Below are positions 39,501 through 48,300 of a stretch of DNA of 49,364 nt, in pieces. The DNA lies in NCBI GenBank assembly GCA_002358855.1, contig DEPQ01000061.1:1-49364 (forward strand), in the 5' to 3' direction. Under the pieces are notes generated by a model. That model was not told where the DNA came from and did no database searches. It worked only from the letters and a program-made list of their open reading frames with translations. The translations under genes and the position numbers were made by a program. Numbering within the stretch: position 1 is the first letter of the stretch; each line of letters opens with the position of its first letter. Origin of the DNA: Bacteroidales bacterium UBA3388 (GTDB lineage Bacteria; Bacteroidota; Bacteroidia; Bacteroidales; P3).

Positions 39501-42219
39501 TTGGAATCTTGATGATTTTAAAGTAATTCCTATTCCAGCATGTCCATCTCCTAATGCAAATAGTGTAGTTGTTTCAAATGTAACAGACGTATCTGCAACA
39601 ATATCATGGACAGATACAGATGAAACACACAATGCTTGGATTGTTTACTATAAATCAGAAGATGAAGAAGAATATACCTCAGTATCAGCAACAGAACAAA
39701 GCATTACACTAACAGGACTTGAAGCCATTACTTCATATTCAGTATATGTTCAAACAGATTGTGGAACAGAAGATAACGTATCAAGAACCGATATAGTTAC
39801 ATTCTCAACAATAGCAACACCTATTACAGACTTCCCATACTATCAAACATTTGAAGATTTGGAAAGCAATCCTGCATCATTTGAATTTAGAAATGAATAC
39901 GTAAATAAATGGTATGTAGGAACAGCAACAGGAGTATCTTCTGAGGAAGAAGAAACAACAACCTCGCTATATATTTCTAATGACCAAGGAGTAAGCAATG
40001 CTTATACAATAAGTTCAGCAGCATCTTATGCAAGTGCAATTATGCCGATTACTTTTGGAGAAAGTAGTGAATACATACTATCATTTGATTATAAGTTAAT
40101 AGGAGAAATTATTAATTCTAATAAATACGACTACTTTATGTTGTTTATGTGTGATGGTGGTGTAAATATTCCATCAAATGGACAACCACAAGGTGAAGGA
40201 GTAACAGTATTGATGGATAAAACAACAGATGTACCAGCATGGACAACAGCATCAATATCTCTTTCAAACGTTAGCAACACTACAAAACAAATTGTCTTCT
40301 ATTGGAGAAATGATAACACTGGAGGTACAAATCCACCGATAGCAATCGACAATATTTCAATAGTAGGAGTAGATTGTGCAAGCCCAACAAACCTTGCCTC
40401 TACAACAATCACAGCAAATGAAGCTACATTAAGCTGGCAAGAAAACGGCTCAGCAACATCATGGACTATTTACTACAAAGCAGAAAACGAAACAGAATAT
40501 TCATCAGTTGTAGTTAGTGAAAATCCTGCTACAATAACAAACCTATCACCAGCAACAACATACACAGCATACGTAGTTGCAGATTGTGATGGAGAATATT
40601 CTGGCTCAAGCAATACTCTTTCATTCATAACAGAATGTGCTACAATAGACGAGTTCCCATACTATCAAGGATTTGAAACAAACCCTGTTGCATGTTGGAA
40701 TGCTCAATTGATTTCTGGAAGTGAAAATTGGGAAGTAAGAAATAGTTTAGGATATGCTTCTGCCTATGAAGGACTTAAAATAATGGCAGTAAACTTTACT
40801 TCAGGTAATGCAAGACTTACTTCACCAATATTTGATATAACTTCATTGGAAAATCCAAGTGTTAAGTTTGCATATTACAATTCTGATTATGAAGGAGTTT
40901 GCGAAGAAATAAGACTTCAATACAAATCAAATGCAGACGCAGAATGGACAGACATAACTGTAATAGATACTCCTCACGGTGAATGGACATTAGATTCAAT
41001 TGCCTTACCAAATCCATCTGAAACATATCAATTAAGTTTCCTTGTTTTAGGACACTTTGGAAATGGTGCAGCAATAGATGCTTTCCAAATTTATGACTGT
41101 GAAGGTTGTGAAGAAGGAGGAGAATTACCTCAACCATGTGAAGCTCCTACAGCATTAACAGTAAGCAATATTACAGAAACCTCAGCAGAAGTTTCTTGGC
41201 AAGGAGATGCAGAAATCTATGAAGTAAGATTCAATGCTTTAGTAACCGAAAGTATAATAGGAAATGATGTTCAATACACAGGATTGATTCCAAATACTCT
41301 TTATATGGTTGAAGTAAGAGCAGTATGTGGTGTACAAACATCAGAATGGGTTTCAACAACATTTGCAACCCTTGAAGAAATCGTAACACCAGAGCCATGC
41401 GATGCACCAACAGCTCTTTCTGCAAACAACATAACAGAAACAAGTGTAGAAATCACATGGAACGGAACAGCCTCAATATACGAATTCAAATTAAACTCAG
41501 GCGAAGCAGAAACCCTTACAACAACTACAAAAACATTAACAGGCTTAACAGCAAACACAGCTTACACAGTAGAAGTAAGAGCAATATGCGAAGACCAAAC
41601 ATCTGATTGGGTAAGTGCAAACTTCACAACCCTTGAAGAACAAGTAGTGATAGTATTAGGAGAAGTAACAACTTCACCAGCAACAGAAGTAGGAAACACA
41701 AGTGCAACCCTAAACGGAGCCTTAGTAAATGCAGGCGAATCAGAAAACTTCACAGTAGGCTTTGCATTATCTACAACAGCAGACTTTACACTTGAAACAG
41801 CAGAAGTTCAAAACATCACAGCAACACTTACAGACGCAACATTCAGCCAATCAGTAACAGACTTAGTAGAAGGACAAACATACTTCTATCGTGCATACAT
41901 CACAAATGAAGCAGGCACAGCATACGGAGCAGTAGAAACCTTCACTTTATTAGGCTTGAATGACGCAATAGCAGGCATGTTACAAGCAACGATCTATCCA
42001 AATCCAGCACAAGACAACGCAACAATGGAAATCGTAGGATTAGACCAAGACGCTAAGATAGTAATTAGTGACTTACAAGGAAGAATCCTAAGTCAAGACA
42101 ACATCAATGCAGGCACAACCCGTTACACAATAAACGTTAGCAATATGGCAAGTGGAGTTTTCTACATAAGAATAGTAACCGACAAAGCCGTAAGCACACA
42201 AAAATTGATAGTTGAATAA
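36586..42219 (+). CDS. Giant modular T9SS surface protein with fibronectin III domains
   Basis: 1877 residues. The signal peptide (about 1-20) ends GVKAQ. An N-terminal domain (about 21-205) is shared with the next gene (IYLKEVVDESLP, GKGWARTSDDTP). Seven fibronectin III domains, each opening with a cysteine (CMPVSDLVVS, CPAPQRTSVT, CVPAENVALV, CPSPNANSVV, CASPTNLAST, CEAPTALTVS, CDAPTALSAN), alternate with cleaved-adhesin/MAM-like modules of about 150 residues (YYQTFEDLESNPASFEF). One more Ig-like domain (VTTSPATEVGNTSATLNGAL) precedes the Por-secretion sorting domain from about 1803 (IYPNPAQDNATM, SDLQGRILSQ, SGVFYIRIV, QKLIVE). Such proteins are typically surface adhesins or matrix components exported by T9SS. 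No enzymatic motif is visible. It has its own promoter and terminator. Confidence 0.88.
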   Translation: MKKLLLSFVMAILLLSGVKAQDTISIANGTTYNNSMAIGGYYGFHTGAYLYTSDEMLNQGCTINSLLFQMQTAGSGSNRTLKIYLKEVVDESLPHSLVFANLLEGAMLVYDQSITTLTSNAWNEFVFDSPFVYTGIGNLLVIYESTGCSPSGGCQTYMYFDNSISGKGWARTSDDTPMDYNIPQSKNNAYRANVKFVYTAMPEDFCMPVSDLVVSNIQMSSADVSWDGTADEYAYELKLASEAWTSENVDRGLINATTTTFTDLTPTTNYNVRIKSVCSEDNESTWMTTSFKTTCLDLITELPYIEHFQNGLDCWQIMRESYSSYGDHVGPMMEGDVAKFGENMSMMAISAPFQEPINNLRVYFEMRSLAYYGLDHLTIGYVTDLTDTTTFVPMQTYSADINVGWQSHMVSFENVEVNDEQTYYVAVKVQGSSSTYFYIRRFEVEMLPDCPAPQRTSVTVAPSAETAQISWVDTDPTHGAWNVYYRELPADEEPTDDWTIQNADAMTTVLENLTPQTTYQAFVVTDCGTGDISDKTDTVVFTTTATAVELPYIQDFEDMDNLSGILLTQIAGTNTWHIGSAVAYMTEGEESGSSLYISGDNGVSNTYTNSTSVALASIIVDFSEQAEYIMEFDLKVKGEYSYTPYDYFRVYALDASQPLSNYASGTALCSQKANILNWEHQTITFPAEFIGTTKNIILLWYNDGSTQNNPPAAVDNIHIRATNCVPAENVALVSTEQNSATLSWEGTAESYIVTYYKASEPTEVMTEDVYDTTIELTDLEGSTEYVVTITAVCGDETSRSTDALHFITDCAPITDDVWFENFDAAYGSESAANQMFMCYDVLVSTPANNGTFPRIYHQGYAPAAHSGAVTLEFKGPGLLALPEFDRPLNTLRFEFYANTTASSAATAGVMEVGLITDEMDSTSFVPLQTVEPVGFSRSGSFLVGPFDFDQLSYTEGRIALRYTPEPANYGESWNLDDFKVIPIPACPSPNANSVVVSNVTDVSATISWTDTDETHNAWIVYYKSEDEEEYTSVSATEQSITLTGLEAITSYSVYVQTDCGTEDNVSRTDIVTFSTIATPITDFPYYQTFEDLESNPASFEFRNEYVNKWYVGTATGVSSEEEETTTSLYISNDQGVSNAYTISSAASYASAIMPITFGESSEYILSFDYKLIGEIINSNKYDYFMLFMCDGGVNIPSNGQPQGEGVTVLMDKTTDVPAWTTASISLSNVSNTTKQIVFYWRNDNTGGTNPPIAIDNISIVGVDCASPTNLASTTITANEATLSWQENGSATSWTIYYKAENETEYSSVVVSENPATITNLSPATTYTAYVVADCDGEYSGSSNTLSFITECATIDEFPYYQGFETNPVACWNAQLISGSENWEVRNSLGYASAYEGLKIMAVNFTSGNARLTSPIFDITSLENPSVKFAYYNSDYEGVCEEIRLQYKSNADAEWTDITVIDTPHGEWTLDSIALPNPSETYQLSFLVLGHFGNGAAIDAFQIYDCEGCEEGGELPQPCEAPTALTVSNITETSAEVSWQGDAEIYEVRFNALVTESIIGNDVQYTGLIPNTLYMVEVRAVCGVQTSEWVSTTFATLEEIVTPEPCDAPTALSANNITETSVEITWNGTASIYEFKLNSGEAETLTTTTKTLTGLTANTAYTVEVRAICEDQTSDWVSANFTTLEEQVVIVLGEVTTSPATEVGNTSATLNGALVNAGESENFTVGFALSTTADFTLETAEVQNITATLTDATFSQSVTDLVEGQTYFYRAYITNEAGTAYGAVETFTLLGLNDAIAGMLQATIYPNPAQDNATMEIVGLDQDAKIVISDLQGRILSQDNINAGTTRYTINVSNMASGVFYIRIVTDKAVSTQKLIVE
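41395..41640 (+). repeat. FN3-encoding DNA repeat, copy 1
   Basis: About 245 bases encoding the seventh FN3 domain (CDAPTALSANNITETS...) match 48791-49036 in the next gene closely at DNA level, including long identical runs around the codons for TYEFKLNSG-like and ANTAYTVEVRAIC segments. This suggests recent exchange or duplication between the paralogues. Confidence 0.75.
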
Positions 42220-42241
42220 ATAACAACAAATCAATAACTCA

Positions 42242-42279
42242 AAAGAGCGACTCAAACAAAAGAGTCGCTCTTTTTTTCT
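42242..42279 (+). terminator. Terminator after the first giant FN3 gene
   Basis: A perfect stem AAAGAGCGACTC/GAGTCGCTCTTT (42242-42253 with 42262-42273) is followed by a T run. Confidence 0.9.
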
Positions 42280-42289
42280 TTGATTTAGA

Positions 42290-42324
42290 AAAATATTTCT
42301 TTGTTTTTTGAAAATATTTCTTTG
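42290..42324 (+). repeat. Two direct copies of a 14-base intergenic motif
   Basis: AAAATATTTCTTTG occurs at 42290-42303 and 42311-42324. The same 14 bases are at 20423-20436 (plus) and 9202-9215 (minus). Each site lies beside a terminator. Confidence 0.6.
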
Positions 42325-42353
42325 CTTTTTTTGGTGCGATAGATATTTTTTTC

Positions 42354-42361
42354 TACCTTTG
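42354..42361 (+). promoter_or_regulatory. -7 promoter element for the second giant FN3 protein
   Basis: TACCTTTG followed by TAGG matches TAnnTTTG and lies 35 bases before ATG 42397, the same distance as for the paralogue at 36586. Confidence 0.6.
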
Positions 42362-42396
42362 TAGGCCAAAATATTTATTAACCAAAATTTAATGTT

Positions 42397-45300
42397 ATGA
42401 AAAGATTATTATCTTTTGTTATGGCAATTATCTTTGCAATGCAGTTATCTGCACAGCAAGATTCTGTCGCCATAGGATCGGGAACATCATCTTCCCAAAT
42501 AGGACCTGTACCAGGTTATTTTGGGAATCACCGTTCTGTTCAACTTTATTCCTCTTCGGAATTAAATATGCCAATGGGGGGGGGAATAGAAGCTATATCA
42601 TTTGAGCTTGGAACAGTTTCAGGAACTACCTCTAACAGACAAGTTCGTATTTATATGAAAGAAATTTCGGACACAACTTTGCCCGCAAATATGACTATAA
42701 ATGAACTTGCAAATGATGCATATTTAGTTTATACCTCACCAGAGTCGGGGGAACCTTGTGTTGCTAATCAATGGTATAGATTTGATTTGCAATCACCATT
42801 TGTTTATTCTGGAGCAGGAAGTTTATATGTCTTTTTAGAAGGCGATGGTTGCGCTTCAAATGGAGGTTGTGCTGTTAATGTAAAATACACTGCCAATACA
42901 AATAAAGGTTGGACTAAGTGTTGGGATACAACAGTACCGGATCTTACATCTCCTATTGCAAGTAGTAACTCTTACAGAACAAATACAAGAATTTTCTATT
43001 CTGAAATTTCAGAAGATTATTGCTATCCTGTTTCAGGTTTAACTTTAACTCCAACTGCGGAATCGGTAGATTTATCTTGGACAAGTGATAATAACAACTT
43101 TGAAATCCAATATAAATTAAAGAGTGAAAGTTGGGATTCAGAAAACGTTGTAACAGTTTATTCAACTACTACTTCTGCAACAATAGAGGAACTTTTACCT
43201 GCAACATATTATTCAGTAAGAGTAAGATCATTGTGCGATGGTGTAGAAAGTGTATGGATGAATGCTAACTTCAAAACCCCTTGTTTGGTTATTGAAGAAC
43301 TTCCTTGGACAGAAACTTTTGAATCAGCTTGGATTGAGCCACATCTTCCTGGTACAATATCTGCTCCAAATTGTTGGATAAATATCAATGGAGATGGAAA
43401 TGCTACATATTACACTAAACCTTACGCTGCATACGAAGGTAATGGTGTTTACATGTATGGTTATAGTTCAGCTTCTACAACAACTGCATCTTATGCTAAT
43501 AAAGATTGGTTTATTACTCCTATTATAGAACTTACAGGTGAGGAAGCTCTTTCTTTCTATGTAAAAAAATCTTCTACTTCTTATTCTCCTGAGTTAAGAA
43601 TATATGCTCTTGATATTGCAACAAATGGAGATATGCTTTCGGCAGCAGATACTGTAAACTTTATTCTTATTGATTCATTAGCTGATCTTACTACTACATA
43701 CGTTGAAAGAGATGTTATACTTTCTGGATTAGAAGGAGAGTATCGTTTAGCTTTTGTTAGAAATAAAACAATAGGTCATGGAGCTGTTTACTTTGACAAT
43801 GTAACAGTTAAAATGGCTCCTTCTTGCGAAAGAGTAACTAATTTAGCTACAACAGAAATTACAGAAAATTCACTTTCTTTACAATGGGAAGGTAGTGATG
43901 CAACAGATTCTTATAAATTATACTATAAAGAAGAAAATGCTACTGATTGGACTGTAATAGAAGATATAATAGATAACTATTATACCTTAACAGATTTGCA
44001 ATCAGGTACAGGTTATATTTTAAACGTAACTGCCGTTTGTGATAATGGAGCAGAAACAGGCTTTATTATGGCAGGAAATTTAACCGTATCAACACATTGT
44101 CAAGTATATGAAGTGCCTTTCTTGGAAGACTTCACAGTATATCCTGCGGGAGAGCTTGAATCTTGTTGGTTAGAAGCAAAAGGACAATGGGATTCTATTC
44201 AAGCAGGAGCAACTGTGTATGGTTATACTAATTCATGGCTAACTTATTCTTCATACGTTTTCGATACTCACGCAAAAATAAATAACTATGCTAACACATC
44301 TACTAATAGAAAGGATTGGTTGATTACTCCAAATATTAATATAGGAGATGGAAGCGTAGAACAAGATTTGGTATTTGATATTGCTTATACAGATTATGGT
44401 AATGCAAATCCTGTGGAAACATACGGACAACAAAAGTTTGCTATTATTGTTTCAACCGATGGAGGATTGACTTGGGATTTTGAAAATGCAATAATGTGGA
44501 AAGCAAATCCTGCTGAAGAAACAAATGAAAGAAATATAGAAGAACTTACAAACATTCCTCAAAGATTGAAATTTAATCTTACAGAATTAGGATATACAGG
44601 AGTAATTAGAGTAGGTTTCTATGCAGAATGTCTTATTGCAGGTGGCGATAATGATATTCACATAGACAATGTTATGATTACAGAACATATTGACTGTAAC
44701 GATATGGTTGGAGCACCTCTTGTAAATGCAAGTACTTCAACTGCTGTTGCAATATCGTGGAGTGCCGAAGAGCATGAAGCAGCAACAGGCTGGAATGTTT
44801 CTTATGTAGAAGGTGCTACTAACGATGACCCTGAAAATGGAACAATAGTTTCTGTGCCATACGGAACAGAATTACCTTATGTAATAGAAGGTTTAACAGA
44901 AGGGGCAACTTACGCATTCAGTGTACAATATGATTGTGAAGGAGGTTGGTCTCCTTCTGCAACTGTTACATTACCAGAAAGTATGGATATGTTTGCAACA
45001 ATTCCTTATACTCATGATTTTGAAGATTTAGATGAAAATGCAAATTGGACTATAACAAACAATTCTTATAATAATAGATGGTTTATTGGAGATCCTGCAA
45101 ATATTGCAGAAGGTGGCAATATGCTTTATGTAAGCGATTATGTAGCTGATTCAACAGGTACTAATTCTACATACGACAACTCTTCTACTTCATACGTGTT
45201 TGCAAGTAGATTGATTCAATTTGATGAAAGCTTAGCATACGAAATTTCTTTTGATTATAGTGTACTAGGAGAAGGTACATACGATTTTATAAAAGTAGCA

Positions 45301-48300
45301 CTTAGACCTTGGAATGAATCTTATGTAGGAATTACTGCTGCACCAACTTGGACAGTAGCAGGAGCTGTTCAAGAAGGATTTGAATATGTAGGAGGTATTA
45401 CTAAATTTAATCTTGATACAACAGGAGCAAGAGGAAGTATTATTGTTGATGGAGCAGTTGCTAATAATTCATTACAACAATTAGTTTTCGCTTGGAGAAA
45501 TGACGGTTCAGGAGGTACTATGTCTCCTGTAATAGTAGATAATATTTCGGTAATACCGATTAATTGTCTTTCTCCTAATGATTTTTGGTTATCAGAAGAT
45601 GGAAGACAACTAACTTCTCTTTCTTTTGATATTTCACCTCGTACAGGAGATTCTTTTGAAATTCAATATCAAGAATATTCTGATACAGTATGGCAATCAA
45701 TAATTACAACCGATACAGTAGATGTAGAGGTTCCTGATCTTATTCCAGGAAGAATGTATAGATTTAGAGTAAGAGCTATTTGCGATGGAGAACTTACAAA
45801 CTTTACAGAAGAAAAACTTTACGAAACTCTTTGTCCTGTAATTACAATAGATGATGAAACTCCATACATTGAAGACTTTGAAATTGCAAATTGGTTCCGT
45901 TCAGGAAATGTAACTTCACCTAATGCATACGCACCTGTATGTTGGTTTAACGTAGATGCAGGTTCTACATCTTATCGTTGGCAAAGTTCTACAACAGAAC
46001 CTTATTCTGGTGAAAAATATGCTCAACTTTACTTAACAACAACAGGTTCTTCAGATTGGTTGATTACTCCTATATTTGATTTAGCAGGAACAGAAACTCT
46101 ATCATTCTTTGCAGAACATACATTAACTGCAGCAGATGCTCAAAGTGCTGTGAAGATAATGTATTATAGCGTTGATGAAAATGGGGATATGAGTTCTACT
46201 GCTGACACTGCTTTATTTGTTAATTTACAAGATGTAAACCTAACAAACTCATACGCACCTTATGATGTTTCTTTGGCAAGTTTGGGCGCAGGTCAATATC
46301 GTTTAGCGTTCCTTGTTTCTCAAACTGCAACAACATCTCACTATATCAGAATAGATGACGTTAAAGTAGCAAATATATCTTGTCCTCGTCCAGGTGGAAA
46401 TGTAGTTGTTTCAGGGGTAACTCCAAATACTGCAACAGTTTCTTGGACAGATGAAACTAATACAGCATGGAATGTTTACTATAAAGCAGAAGAAGATTCA
46501 ACATATCAAATGGTTTCTTCTACTGAAACAACAGTTGAATTACCAGATTTAACATCTCATACTTATTATGAAGTTTATGTAGTCGCAAGTTGTGGAGAAG
46601 AAGAATCAGAGCCAACGTTAATTTCTACATTTATGACTCCTTGTGATTATATAACAGAACTTCCATTCTTTGAAGGTTTTGAAAACACATTTGTAACAGA
46701 AGGAATAAGTAATGCAGCAGCACCTGCTTGTTGGTTAAACTACAATGGAGGGTATTCTACATCTTATATTTGGCAACGTACAACAACAGCATCGTCTGTT
46801 CACGAAGGAGGAGCATCACTTTATTCTTCTGCTACATCAACTTCACCAGGAAATAATGATTGGATTGTAACTCCTGTTATATCTAACGAAGGTGGAGCAA
46901 TAGTAAGATTTTTTGCAAAAGTTTCTTCAACAACATCAGTACCGGGAATAACACTTAGATACTTAGACGTAGCAACTTATGGTGATGTTACAGGACTTGC
47001 AGACACAGCAAACTTTGTAACAATAGGTACAATAAATGGTTTAACTACAACATTTGCTGAATATGAATATATACTTGCTGATTTACCAGCAACATATCGT
47101 TTAGCATTTGTAAGACAAGATGTAGTTAGTACAAGCATTTATGTGGATAATTTATCTATAGTAGAAATACCTACATGTTTCAGACCAGATCCTGCTACTG
47201 TTGAAGTAAGCGATATGACACAAACAACAGCAACAGTTACTTGGACAGATTCAGATGAAAACAACACTACATGGACTGTTTACTACAAAGCAAGTGCAGA
47301 TGAAGAATACTTATCAGAAACAACAACAGAAACAACAGTTGAATTAATAGATTTACTTCCAGGAACGCCATACGAAGTTTATGTAACAACAGTATGTGAA
47401 GATGGTTCTGAATCAGATGCAACATATACAAAATCCTTCTATACATTACAAGAAGCAGTTGAATTACCATATACTTGCGACTTTGAAGAAGAAGGTGCAA
47501 ATGGTTGGTTGATAAAGAATGGAACAATAGTAAATCAATGGCACATTGGAACTCCAACAGGAGCAACAAGTTCTTCATTATTCATTTCAAATGACAATGG
47601 AACAACAGCCACTTATACAAAAACTTCATCATCAGTTGTAGTAGCAGAAAAATTATTCCAATTAGGAGCAACAGATTCTGTAAGAATTAGTTTTGACCTT
47701 ACAATAGGAGGAGAAAGTTCATACGACTACTTAAAGGTTTATTGGTTACCTGCCGATACAACTTACTTACCAGCAAGCACTGCATATTATGGAAATAATA
47801 GTTATGTTAATAATGTGATAATGAATAATTACACAGGAACATCAAACTATCGTTTTGTTAATTTACTTTCTGGAACTCAAAATATGAGTGTTACATTAGA
47901 AAACAATCCAAATGAATTAAGAAAACTTGTATTTGTTTGGAAGAATGATGGTAGTGGAGGAAATGGACAAGGAGCAATTATTGACAATATAATGATTGAA
48001 CCAGTAGGAGAAGAAATCACTTGTACAAAACCTGTGGAAACATCAGTAGTTGCATCAGCTGTAACAGTATCTTCTGCAACAATTTCTTGGACAGATGTTG
48101 ATGAATCACACACTGCTTGGAATGTATATTACAAAACAGAAGGTGATGAAGAATACTCTTTATATTCAGTAAATGAAACAACTCTTGAATTAACAGATTT
48201 AGAACCTGCAACAGTGTATAGTGTGTATGTAACAACAGACTGTGGAGGAGATGAATCAGCTCCTACAGATACAATAGTATTTATGACAGAATGTTTAACA

